This document shows, one piece after another, positions 45,067 through 53,207 of a DNA stretch of 64,000 bases. The DNA is taken from the NCBI RefSeq assembly GCF_019795295.1, contig NZ_JAIMCG010000010.1, forward strand, positions 1-64,000. Direction: 5' to 3'. Within the stretch, counting starts at the first letter, position 1; every line of letters begins with the position of its first letter. Source of the DNA: Cupriavidus sp. AU9028. GTDB taxonomy: Bacteria; Pseudomonadota; Gammaproteobacteria; Burkholderiales; Burkholderiaceae. The translations under genes and the position numbers were made by a program. Below the pieces are notes generated by a model that worked only from the letters and a program-made list of their open reading frames with translations, ran no database searches and had not been told where the DNA came from.

Positions 45067-45855
45067 ATGACAGAACGTTCCAGCACGCACCTGGTGATCA
45101 TCCCCAGCTACAACCCGGGACCCAAGGTGCGAGAGGTGGTTGGCGAAGCACGTGCGCTGTGGAATCCCGTCTGGGTGGTTGTCGATGGCAGCACGGATGG
45201 CAGTACCGATTGGCTGCAGGAGCAGGCACGCAACGATCCGGGACTGCGTGTGCTGGTGCTGCCGCGCAACAGCGGCAAGGGCGCTGCGGTGCTGCACGGA
45301 TTGCAGCAGGCGGCGGCCGAGGGCTTCACGCATGCGCTGACGATGGATTCCGATGGACAGCATCCGGCCGCGCTGATCCCGCGCATGTTCGAGCTGTCGC
45401 GCCGCAATCCGGATGCGATGATCCTGGGGCGGCCGGTCTTCGATGCGAGCGCGCCGCGCGCCCGCGTGTACGGGCGCCGGCTGAGCAACGTCTTTGCCGA
45501 CCTGGAAACGCTGTGGTCGGGGATCGGCGATTCGCTGTACGGCTTCCGCGTCTATCCGATTCGTCCGCTTTGCGCGGTGATGGAAGGCCATCGCTGGATG
45601 CGCCGGATGGATTTCGATCCGGAGGTAGCGATCCGGCTGTGCTGGCGTGGCGTGCGGCCGATCAACCTGGATACGCCGGTGCGCTACTTCCGCGCCGACG
45701 AGGGCGGGGTGTCCCATTTCCACTATGTCCGCGACAACGTGTTGCTGACGTCGATGCATCTGCGGCTGCTGGGCGGCTTCCTGCTGCGGCTGCCGATGCT
45801 GGCGTACCGGCGCCTGGGCGAGCGGGTCAGTACCGACACCAAGTCGGCTGCCTGA
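45067..45855 (+). CDS. Glycosyltransferase family 2 (dolichyl-phosphate mannose synthase-like)
   Basis: The 262-residue protein has HLVIIPSYNPGPKVREVV, a DGSTDGSTDWL nucleotide loop and the DxD metal site in MDSDGQHP. The C-terminal LLTSMHLRLLGGFLLRLPML is amphipathic and may touch the membrane. It probably makes a polyprenyl-phosphate sugar or adds a sugar to a lipid carrier. It is divergent from the deacetylase/methyltransferase operon and ends in a strong terminator. Confidence 0.87.
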   Translation: MTERSSTHLVIIPSYNPGPKVREVVGEARALWNPVWVVVDGSTDGSTDWLQEQARNDPGLRVLVLPRNSGKGAAVLHGLQQAAAEGFTHALTMDSDGQHPAALIPRMFELSRRNPDAMILGRPVFDASAPRARVYGRRLSNVFADLETLWSGIGDSLYGFRVYPIRPLCAVMEGHRWMRRMDFDPEVAIRLCWRGVRPINLDTPVRYFRADEGGVSHFHYVRDNVLLTSMHLRLLGGFLLRLPMLAYRRLGERVSTDTKSAA

Positions 45856-45861
45856 AACGGG

Positions 45862-45886
45862 AAGGGGGTGGCGATGCCACCCCCTT
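45862..45886 (+). terminator. Perfect hairpin terminator after the GT2 gene
   Basis: AAGGGGGTGGC (45862-45872), GAT, then the exact reverse complement (45876-45886), followed by only a short T stretch. It lies six bases after the GT2 stop codon and also faces the convergent DUF3309 gene, so it could act in both directions. Confidence 0.75.
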
Positions 45887-45909
45887 TCGATCCGCCTGGT
45901 AACGCTGCG

Positions 45910-46068
45910 CTAGATTCGTCCCATGACCACCAGCGCAATGACGATCAGCACGATCAGGCCGAGTCCGCCGCTGGGCCAGTATCCCCAGCCGGTGCTGTAC
46001 GGCCACGATGGCAACGCACCGATCAGCAGGATGATCAGGACGATCAGAAGTATGGTGCCTAGGGTCAT
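45910..46068 (-). CDS. DUF3309 membrane protein, 52 residues
   Basis: The protein is MTLGTILLIVLIILLIGALP plus a WPYSTGWGYWPSGGLGL linker and a second hydrophobic stretch (IVLIVIALVVMGRI), the typical DUF3309 hairpin of two transmembrane segments. An AAGGAG ribosome-binding site fixes the start at 46068; upstream extension of the frame is non-coding. Function is unknown; such proteins are linked to envelope stress in some genomes. Confidence 0.85.
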   Translation of the reverse strand: MTLGTILLIVLIILLIGALPSWPYSTGWGYWPSGGLGLIVLIVIALVVMGRI

Positions 46069-46255
46069 AAGGGGCTCCTTTGCCGAGGCTCGCCTCGCGT
46101 TATTCGTTGGTTTTCGACCGCTTGCAAGCCGCTTCACGGCCAGCATGCCAGGGCCCGCCGGCGGTGATTACACAATAGACGCGAGGCGCGCGCAGACCAT
46201 CTGCACCAGCGCTGAAAGCGATGTAGGAATCGGACGACGGCGCCGCTTCAACACT

Positions 46256-46279
46256 TCAGCGCGTCAGCGCGTCAGCGCG
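46256..46279. repeat. Three tandem copies of an 8-base unit across a stop codon
   Basis: TCAGCGCG occurs three times in a row (46256-46263, 46264-46271, 46272-46279). The last copy contains the TGA stop, read leftward, of the dehydrogenase gene. Loss of a unit would move the stop codon only in the 3' region, so this is a neutral slippage tract. Confidence 0.8.
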
Positions 46280-47135
46280 GCAGCCGGCGGATCAGCGACG
46301 AGGTGTCGCCCCTGCCGCCACCCTGGCGTTGCAGTTCGCCGTAGAACTGATCCACCAGCGCGGTGACCGGCAGGCTGGCGCCGTTGCGCCGCGCTTCGTC
46401 CAGGCACAGGCCGAGATCCTTGCGCATCCAGTCGACCGCGAAACCGAAATCGAACTTGTCCTGCACCATGGTCGGACCGCGGTTCTCCAGCTGCCACGAA
46501 CCGGCCGCGCCCTTGCTGATGACATCGAGCACCAGCGGCATGTCCAGCCCCGCGCGCATGCCGAAGGCGACCGCCTCGGACAGGCCCTCCAGCAGTCCCG
46601 CGATGGCGATCTGGTTGACCATCTTGGCCAGCTGCCCGGCGCCGGGGCCGCCGATGCGGGTCACGGCGCGTGCGTACGAGGCAATGACGGGTTGCACACG
46701 GCTGAAGACGGCTTCATCCCCGCCGCACATGACCGTCAGCACGCCGTTCTGCGCGCCCACCTCGCCGCCGGACACCGGGGCGTCGATGAACTCGAAATCG
46801 CGCTGCGCCGCTTCCTGGTACAGCTCGCGGGCGACGTTGGCGCTCGCGGTGGTGTGGTCGATGAAGACACAGCCCGGCGCGGCGCCATGGAAGGCGCCGT
46901 CCGGCCCGGTCAGCACCTGCCGCAGGTCGTCGTCGTTGCCGACGCAGGAGCAGACGATTTCGGCATCGCGCGCGGCCTGCGCCGGCGTCGCGGCCGCGCG
47001 TCCGCCGAAGCGACCCACCCAGTCCTGTGCCTTGCTGGCGGTACGGTTGTAAACGGTGACATCGTGGCCCTTGCTGGCCAGATGGCCCGCCATATGAAAG
47101 CCCATGACGCCCAGGCCGATGAATGCGACACGCAT
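46272..47135 (-). CDS. NAD(P)-dependent beta-hydroxyacid dehydrogenase (3-hydroxyisobutyrate dehydrogenase family)
   Basis: The 287-residue protein has a Rossmann GxGxxG (IGLGVMG, residues 6-12), the substrate-site DAPVSGG (residues 118-124) and the catalytic Lys171 in GAGQLAKMVNQIAIAG. It oxidises a 3-hydroxy acid, such as 3-hydroxyisobutyrate, or reduces a semialdehyde such as tartronate semialdehyde. It stands alone on its strand, with no operon partner visible. The ATG at 47135 fits the family start. Confidence 0.9.
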   Translation of the reverse strand: MRVAFIGLGVMGFHMAGHLASKGHDVTVYNRTASKAQDWVGRFGGRAAATPAQAARDAEIVCSCVGNDDDLRQVLTGPDGAFHGAAPGCVFIDHTTASANVARELYQEAAQRDFEFIDAPVSGGEVGAQNGVLTVMCGGDEAVFSRVQPVIASYARAVTRIGGPGAGQLAKMVNQIAIAGLLEGLSEAVAFGMRAGLDMPLVLDVISKGAAGSWQLENRGPTMVQDKFDFGFAVDWMRKDLGLCLDEARRNGASLPVTALVDQFYGELQRQGGGRGDTSSLIRRLPR

Positions 47136-47239
47136 GAAGACGACTCCGTTGGTTCTGGTTGAACAATGGTGCAGGATCCGGCGTGCAGTGGCCGGTGTGC
47201 CCGAGTATAAGCCGCACGCCCCGGCCGTTGCTGCCAGCG

Positions 47240-49399
47240 CTAGCCCGGTGGCGGCTCGCCCGGCCGGTCTTGCGGCATGGCGGTCGGCGCGGCGGCGGCC
47301 GCCATGCTCGACAGCGAGCCGCGCAATGGCGGCCGCACCAGGTTGGCCCGCCATGCCCCGCGCATGACGCGCTCGATCTGGTTGAACGCTTCCCGCGAGA
47401 TGATGTTCTCCTCGCGCATGGTGCGCAGCTCGCCCATGCCCTTGCCCAGCGCGAACAGCATCAGCAGCCGCTTCTCCAGCGCGATGGTGTAACTGCCGAA
47501 CTGGGCGCGCATCTCCTGCAGGGCCGCGCCCGCGGCGCGGTAGCGGTCCTCGAGCACGCCATCGAGCAGTGCCGCCATGCGGGGCCCGAACACCGGCGTG
47601 AGCATGGTGCGGTTGTATTCGCGCAGCCGCTGCAGCACGGTCTGGCGCACGATCATCAGCTCGAAACGGTCGGCGAGCGCGCGCGCCAGCGGGCGGTCGA
47701 TGCCCAGGCGCCGATGCAGGAAGAGCGCCGCCCGGTAGCTGGGCTGGTAGTCGAGGATGTGGCGTGCCGCCCGGTTGTAGCCGATGCGGCCGCGCTCGCG
47801 TGCCGCGTCGATCATCTGCCCGGTGTTGCGCATCATCGCGTCAAGGTTCGCCACCGACACCACGCCGTTGCCGAACTCGGGAATCAGTTCGCTTTCGCGG
47901 GTGGCCAGCGTCACCAGCGCGGTAGTCAGCCGTGCGCGGTCCGGCAGCGCGCTGTCGAAGTCGAAGTCTGCGGTACCGGCCTCGATATCGCGCCGGTACT
48001 GCAGAGAGACTTCCCGTGCCGCCGAAGGGGGCAGCTCGAACCCTCGCGCAAGCCCCTCCAGCGCCCGCTCGACTTCTTCCGTCGACAGGCGGATGGCCTG
48101 CCGCTGCAGGGCCAGTTCCTGCGGCGACAGCACGTCCAGTTTCAGCCGCCGGATCACCCAGCGCAGCGTGGTGCCGTTGACCAGCAGGCTGACCAGCACG
48201 AAGCCGGTGGCGAGGATGGCGACGAAGTGCCGGGCATCCTCCGGCAGCGAGCGATGCTCGGCGATGCCCAGCGCCAGCACCAGCGTCACCGCGCCGCGCA
48301 GGCCGCCCCAGGCAATCGCCAGCTTGTAGGCCGAATCGATGGGGGCGCTGAGCCGCGCCCACGTCAGCAGCGGCACCAGGCCGAACAGCGTCGCGATGCG
48401 CGCGGCCAGCGCGGCGATCACCAGGGCCAGCAGCAGCAGGCCGTGGTGCGGCGTGACGCCCTCCAGCAGCGAGGGCACGCGCACCGCTGCCAGCAGGAAG
48501 ACCACCGCGCCGGCGATGCCCGCGAATTGCTCCCAGATCAGCAGCAGATGGCGCCAGTTCGGCGGACTGACCCGCGTTGGGCCGAGCGCGCTGAGCATCA
48601 GTCCAGCGCAGACGACCGCCACCACGCCGGAGACGCCCATGATGTGTTCGCTGAGCAGATAGAGGGGATACGGCAGGGCCAGCGTCAGCGCGGCCTCCGC
48701 CATGGCGATCGATGCCAGCCATGGCAGCACGTCGGCCAGCAGCCTGCCGGCAACGGCGCCCGCCAGCACGCCGCCGCCGAAGGCCCATGCCAGCTCCTGC
48801 AGGCCTCCGGCGAGCGTCGCATCCGGGCCGTCGCCGGTGAACATCGCGATCAGCACGCCGACCAGCGCGATGGCGGCCGCGTCGTTGAGCAGGCTCTCGC
48901 CTTCCACCAGCCGGATCAGGCGCGCCGGGGCGCCGACATCGCGGAAGATGGCGATCACCGCGGCCGGGTCGGTGGTGGCGACGACCGCGCCCAGCAACAG
49001 GCAGATGATCAGGTTCTCGCCGCTGGCCGCCGCCATTACCGCGCCGATGACGCCGGTCGCCACCACCACCGCGACGACGGCCAGCAGCAGGATCGGCGCG
49101 GCGTCGGGCAGCATGCTGCGGACGTTGGCGGTCAGCGCGGCATGGAACAGCAGCGGCGGCAGGAAGATCCACAGGTAGGCCTCGGCCGGCAGGGCCGGGT
49201 CGATCAGCGGATGCAGCAGATGCTGGGCGAAGCCGGGCAGCATGGCGTCCAGCGTCACGTAGCCCGCACCGATGGCGATGCCGATGGCGGACAGCAGGGT
49301 GGACTCCGGCAGGCCGGAGCGATGGGCGGCGACCTGCACCACGGCAATGATGGCGAGCAGGCCGCCGAGCAGGATCAGGATGTCGACGACGATATTCAC
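47240..49399 (-). CDS. CPA1-family Na+/H+ antiporter with long cytosolic tail (NhaP type)
   Basis: The 719-residue protein has about 12 hydrophobic segments in residues 5-395. Its transport core includes TTDPAAVIAIFRDVGAPARL (ion-site Asp) and VEGESLLNDAAAIALVGV. A helical cytosolic region of about 310 residues follows, ending in a Pro/Ala-rich tail. It exchanges Na+ or another cation for H+. The start is a GTG at 49399 because the frame is hydrophobic from there (VNIVVDILILLGG) and the upstream frame lacks similarity. Confidence 0.88.
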   Translation of the reverse strand: MNIVVDILILLGGLLAIIAVVQVAAHRSGLPESTLLSAIGIAIGAGYVTLDAMLPGFAQHLLHPLIDPALPAEAYLWIFLPPLLFHAALTANVRSMLPDAAPILLLAVVAVVVATGVIGAVMAAASGENLIICLLLGAVVATTDPAAVIAIFRDVGAPARLIRLVEGESLLNDAAAIALVGVLIAMFTGDGPDATLAGGLQELAWAFGGGVLAGAVAGRLLADVLPWLASIAMAEAALTLALPYPLYLLSEHIMGVSGVVAVVCAGLMLSALGPTRVSPPNWRHLLLIWEQFAGIAGAVVFLLAAVRVPSLLEGVTPHHGLLLLALVIAALAARIATLFGLVPLLTWARLSAPIDSAYKLAIAWGGLRGAVTLVLALGIAEHRSLPEDARHFVAILATGFVLVSLLVNGTTLRWVIRRLKLDVLSPQELALQRQAIRLSTEEVERALEGLARGFELPPSAAREVSLQYRRDIEAGTADFDFDSALPDRARLTTALVTLATRESELIPEFGNGVVSVANLDAMMRNTGQMIDAARERGRIGYNRAARHILDYQPSYRAALFLHRRLGIDRPLARALADRFELMIVRQTVLQRLREYNRTMLTPVFGPRMAALLDGVLEDRYRAAGAALQEMRAQFGSYTIALEKRLLMLFALGKGMGELRTMREENIISREAFNQIERVMRGAWRANLVRPPLRGSLSSMAAAAAPTAMPQDRPGEPPPG

Positions 49400-49553
49400 T
49401 GTCCTGCCCTCGCTGCAAGGCGAAGCAAGGGGATGGCGACGGCAAGCGGGGCGGCCACGGCGGTCCTCGAATACGGCTGGCGGAAGGCTCGACCTTAGCG
49501 CGAAGCGGCCGCCGGATTCAAGGACGATTGCCGGGAACGCGGTCCGCCCGGGG

Positions 49554-50657
49554 TCAGAGCGGCCGCGGCCGTGCCTGTGCCAGCCCGGCCACCGCCTCAT
49601 CCAGCTCCAGCAGCAGCTGCCGTACCAGTTCGGCGGCCGGCATCGCACGCGACAGGGCGACGGCCTGGCCTGCCCATTGCGCGGCGAAGTCGGCGCTGCC
49701 TTGCGCCTTGGCGGCGGCGTGCAGCGCCTTGCCGGCATCATAGGCGATCGGATAGTCCGGGATGCCGGGGGCTTCGGCCGCCAGGCCAAGGGCGGTGAAG
49801 CGGTTGCTGAGGCCGCGTGCCGGCCGCCCGGAGATCGCCCGGGTCATGGTAGTGGGCGGCGCGGCCCGGGACAGCAGCACCGAGCGGTAGGCCTCGTCGG
49901 CGGCCGATTCCGGGCAGGGGACGAAGGCAGTACCCAGCTGGGCGGCGTGCGCGCCGAGGGCAAGCGCCGCGGCGATGCCGGCACCGTCCATGATGCCGCC
50001 AGCGGCAATGACCGGCAGGCCGGTTTCGCGCACCAGCAGCCGGGTCAGCGCCAGCGTCCCCAGGCCCTCGTCGAACTCGCGCGGATCGAACACCCCGCGA
50101 TGACCGCCCGCCTCGACCCCTTGCGCGACGATGGCGTCGATGCCCGCCGCCTCGATCTGCCGGGCCTCGGCCAGGGAAGTCGCGCAGGCCAGCAGCACGA
50201 TGCCGGCCTCGTGCAGCATGCGCACGATCTCTTGCCCTGGAAGGCCGAAGTGGAAGCTGACCACCGCCGGCCGCTCTTCCACCAGCATCTGCACCATCGC
50301 CGAATCGGTGCGCAACGACTGATAGATTTCCCGCAGCGATGCCGGCGGGGTGGCGCCGAATTCGGCGAACACGGACGCCAGGTATTGCAGCCATGCCCCT
50401 TCCCGCGTGCTATCCGACTGTGCCGGTTCATGGCAGAAGAGATTGACGTTGAACGGGCCGGCGGTCAGGGCCCGCGTGGCGCGGATCGCTTCTCGCGCTG
50501 CCTCGGCGTTCATGGCGCCAATGCCGAGCGAACCGAGCCCGCCGGCATTGCTGACGGCGGCGGCAAGCGCCGGCGTGCTGACGCCTGCCATGGGTGCCTG
50601 GATGATGGGGGCGGCGATGCCGAGCCGGTTCAGCAGGGACGAGTCGGTAGGGTGCAT
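49554..50657 (-). CDS. Nitronate monooxygenase
   Basis: The 367-residue TIM-barrel flavoprotein has [20 protein letters not shown], the FMN phosphate loop GVEAGGHRG and [15 protein letters not shown]. It oxidises alkyl nitronates such as propionate-3-nitronate with O2. It lies 93 bases downstream of a LysR gene on the same strand, which may control it. Confidence 0.9.
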   Translation of the reverse strand: MHPTDSSLLNRLGIAAPIIQAPMAGVSTPALAAAVSNAGGLGSLGIGAMNAEAAREAIRATRALTAGPFNVNLFCHEPAQSDSTREGAWLQYLASVFAEFGATPPASLREIYQSLRTDSAMVQMLVEERPAVVSFHFGLPGQEIVRMLHEAGIVLLACATSLAEARQIEAAGIDAIVAQGVEAGGHRGVFDPREFDEGLGTLALTRLLVRETGLPVIAAGGIMDGAGIAAALALGAHAAQLGTAFVPCPESAADEAYRSVLLSRAAPPTTMTRAISGRPARGLSNRFTALGLAAEAPGIPDYPIAYDAGKALHAAAKAQGSADFAAQWAGQAVALSRAMPAAELVRQLLLELDEAVAGLAQARPRPL

Positions 50658-50750
50658 GGTACGGGTCCGGGTTCGGTTGAGGGAAGGCCACGCCAGGGCG
50701 CCATGGCCGCGGCTGCCGGGAAGCAGGATGGATAAAAGAGGGCAGGCAAG

Positions 50751-51644
50751 TCACGCACGCCGAAGTTCCCGCAGCAGGGCGTCCAGCGCGGGCGTGGTGT
50801 AGCCGGCGCGGCGCACCAGATAGGTATGCACGTTGCGCACGGGGACGGTCTGCAGGTTCGCCGCGTCGGCGTGCCGCTCCAGCAGGGAACGCGGCACGAT
50901 GGCGGCGGTGTCGCCGGCGCAGACGCTGGCCAGCATGGCATGGTAGGAAGGCATCTCGACCACCGGCAGCGGTCGCATCGGCTTGCCGTCGGCATCGCCT
51001 TGCCGCAGCCACGCTTCGGCGCAGGCACGATAGGTGCAGCCCACGGCGAAGGCGGCGAGCTGGCGCACCTGCAGGTCCGCCGGCCGCCTGGGACGGGCAT
51101 GGCCGGCCGGAAGCGCAAGAACCAGCGATTCGCTGAACAGGAAGGTGCCCTCCAGGTCGGGCGCGAGTTCGTCCATGTCGGCCTCGCGCGCGGGCGCGGT
51201 GCCGGGGTGGGCCACCAGCGCGCAATCCAGGCGGCTGGCCAGCACGTCGTCCACCAGCGCCATGGTGGTTCCGGTGCGCAGCTGCACGGCGACCGCCGGC
51301 CAGGCTGCGTGATAGCGTTGCAAGGGGGCCGGCAGCCGCACCGCGGCGGTGCTTTCCATCGAGCCGACCCGCAGCAGCCCGGCCGGCACGTCACCGCGCA
51401 CGGCCTGCCGCGCTTCCTCGGCGAGCGCGAGCAGCTGCTCCGCATAGCCCAGCAGGCGTTGCCCTTCCTCGGTCAGCGTCATGCGCCGGGGGTTGCGGTC
51501 GAATAGCGCCACGCCCAGGTCGCCTTCGAGCTGGCGCACCCGGGTTGTCACATTCGACTGCGCGCGTTGCAACGCCCTGGCCGCGCGGGTCACGCTCTGC
51601 TCCGCGGCCACGGCGCGAAAGATTTCCAGGCTGGACAGGTCCAC
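50751..51644 (-). CDS. LysR-family transcriptional regulator
   Basis: The 297-residue protein has the HTH in LEIFRAVAAEQSVTRAARAL, QRAQSNVTTRVRQLE and a C-terminal effector domain. The start is a GTG at 51644 behind a CGGGAG ribosome-binding site. A perfect inverted repeat lies 25 bases upstream of the GTG. It is transcribed toward the nitronate monooxygenase gene. Confidence 0.88.
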   Translation of the reverse strand: MDLSSLEIFRAVAAEQSVTRAARALQRAQSNVTTRVRQLEGDLGVALFDRNPRRMTLTEEGQRLLGYAEQLLALAEEARQAVRGDVPAGLLRVGSMESTAAVRLPAPLQRYHAAWPAVAVQLRTGTTMALVDDVLASRLDCALVAHPGTAPAREADMDELAPDLEGTFLFSESLVLALPAGHARPRRPADLQVRQLAAFAVGCTYRACAEAWLRQGDADGKPMRPLPVVEMPSYHAMLASVCAGDTAAIVPRSLLERHADAANLQTVPVRNVHTYLVRRAGYTTPALDALLRELRRA

Positions 51645-51669
51645 GATACTCCCGAAGCCGACGCCCGCA

Positions 51670-51688
51670 CGATCTCGAAACGAGATCG
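51670..51688. promoter_or_regulatory. Perfect 8-base inverted repeat in the LysR leader
   Basis: CGATCTCG (51670-51677), AAA, CGAGATCG (51681-51688), directly upstream of the GTG-start LysR gene. Reading in the gene's direction, an extended -10-like TGTTATAGC lies just upstream. The repeat would therefore fall near the transcript start and could act as an autoregulatory operator or a 5' hairpin. Confidence 0.5.
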
Positions 51689-51877
51689 GGAGTCGCTATA
51701 ACATTCTTGTTCGGGAATATAGCCGATGGCCGCGGCAAAGGGTAGCGGCGGCAGCGTCAGGGAGCCGGAAGGAGGGGGAAGGTGGGCCCGAGGAAGTGGC
51801 CCGTCCGGGCGATCGGGGGCTGCGGTGACGGCGCGGCGTCAGGGGGCACGCGCGCCGTCATCGGGCGTCATGGACGC

Positions 51878-52102
51878 TCAGGCACCGTCGGTGCGGGCGT
51901 CGCGCACATCAGCGCGGGCCCCATCGCTGAACGGATCGCGCACATCGGCCTTGGCGCCGTCGGCATACGGACTGCGCGCGTCCGCGCGTGCGCCGTCGGT
52001 ATAAGGGTCTGCCGGCGCGGGCGTGGCGTGCGACAGACCGGCCATGGCGGCCAGCGACGCGGTCAGCGAAGCGGTGAGCAGGGCGTTCTTCAGGGTGCGC
52101 AT
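51878..52102 (-). CDS. Small secreted repeat protein, 74 residues
   Basis: The protein has a signal peptide (MRTLKNALLTASLTASLAAM to about SHA). Its mature part is made almost wholly of a 12-residue repeat, PYTDGARADARS-like, present about three and a half times (PYTDGARADARS, PYADGAKADVRD, PFSDGARADVRD, ARTDGA). The conserved Asp/Gly/Ala/Lys/Arg pattern suggests a small charged periplasmic protein. Short DPYTDGA-type proteins occur in Cupriavidus and Ralstonia, but I cannot assign a function. A GGAG site precedes the ATG. Confidence 0.75.
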   Translation of the reverse strand: MRTLKNALLTASLTASLAAMAGLSHATPAPADPYTDGARADARSPYADGAKADVRDPFSDGARADVRDARTDGA

Positions 52103-52479
52103 GTTGGCGTTCTCCAGGAGGGGCAGCCGGCAGGATTGCCGCTGCATTGGAGGCAGTCTAGGGCGAGGCCACGCACGGCAGCATGACGTCAGCATGACAA
52201 TGCTGTCATGCAGCAAGCGGTGCCCTGCGGCAGCAGACCGGTCCAGTTGTCCACCGCCGCCGCGCCGCGGAGCACGGTTTTCGCTTGCGATTCTGATTAC
52301 CGGACGGTTCTATCGCCACCGGCATATTGCGGTGCCGGCGCTACGGATCGGGGCGCTGCAGCGCACACCCTGTAGAATCCGGTTGACCGGCGGCTGCCAG
52401 GCCGCCCGATCTGTTTCCTGTCTGTTGTCCTCTTTGATGCCTCCGGCCGCGCGCGCCGGCGGCGCTGCCTGAAATCGCC
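52103..52479. other. 377-base gene-free region
   Basis: No coding frame is supported between the small secreted repeat protein and the H-NS-like gene, which run divergently. The region includes a -10-like TAGAAT near 52373, without a matching -35. Confidence 0.5.
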
Positions 52480-52797
52480 ATGTCCGAGTTTGATGACGCC
52501 AGACTAGCCGCGGTCGAATGGATCCGCGCGCAAATGGACCGCTATGGCCTGTCGCTTGACGATCTGGAAGCGGCGGGCTGTTTCGACGAGACGGTGCCGA
52601 ATCCGACGGCCGCCGATGTGCCACAGCCCGAGTCGCAGGCCGCCCACGCTGCGCCGGCCCCGCAGGCCCGGCCCGCCGCCACACCGCTGTACCGCAACGC
52701 CCTGGGCCAGACCTGGGATGGCACGGGCGACATGCCGGACTGGCTGCAGCGCGCCGTCAATGCCGGGCAGAGTCCCGATTTCTATCGGGTCGGCTGA
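52480..52797 (+). CDS. H-NS-family-like protein with altered DNA-binding loop
   Basis: The 105-residue protein has a short N-terminal helical part (VEWIRAQMDRYGLSLDDLEAAG) instead of the longer coiled-coil dimerisation domain usual for H-NS. A Pro/Ala-rich linker follows, then an H-NS C-terminal-type segment YRNALGQTWDGTGDMPDWLQ. The core that normally reads W-x-G-x-G-R-x-P-x-W is WDGTGDMPDWL here: the Arg of the AT-hook-like loop is Asp84. DNA binding may be weak or lost, and it could act on other H-NS family proteins by heterodimer formation. Confidence 0.75.
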   Translation: MSEFDDARLAAVEWIRAQMDRYGLSLDDLEAAGCFDETVPNPTAADVPQPESQAAHAAPAPQARPAATPLYRNALGQTWDGTGDMPDWLQRAVNAGQSPDFYRVG

Positions 52798-53207
52798 ATC
52801 CGTTCTCCTGCATCCGGGTTTGCCGGTGCAGGCAGCGCCTGCGGCCGTATCGCCGGCGCAACAACTTCCCGCCGCTCCCTTTCCCCGCGCCCGTCCAGGC
52901 GGTGCAGCCCTATGCAGCAGGCGCACCTGGAGCCGGTGCGTTTGCTGCTTCTTCTCGTAACGTTTGTTTACAATGTGGTTCTGCGTTCACTAGCAGAATC
53001 GCATCCGCGCCTGGGAAGCGTGGTCATCTTCCCAACGGTAATCGTCCGGTCGGACGACCCGCCAGCGCATGTGAACTGATTTCTGTGCAGCCGCGAGAAG
53101 ACGGCTTGCAGCAGTGGGGGAAGCCGGGAGGGTGCGAACAGACACGCCCCGGCAGATAAAAGTCGGCGGGGCCACCGAAGCGGCCCCGCCGGGAAACGGG
53201 GAAATCC
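52798..53207 (+). other. 410-base leader region of the giant surface-protein gene
   Basis: No gene is supported. It carries three successive hairpins close to the start codon: TCGTCC/GGACGA (53042-53057), a GCA-GCCG/CGGC-TGC stem with one bulge (53087-53109), and a 10-base GC-only stem CGGCGGGGCC/GGCCCCGCCG (53164-53191). The last lies 16 bases before the ATG and next to its ribosome-binding site. A TACAAT -10-like element is at 52969-52974. I found no match to a known riboswitch class. Confidence 0.5.
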
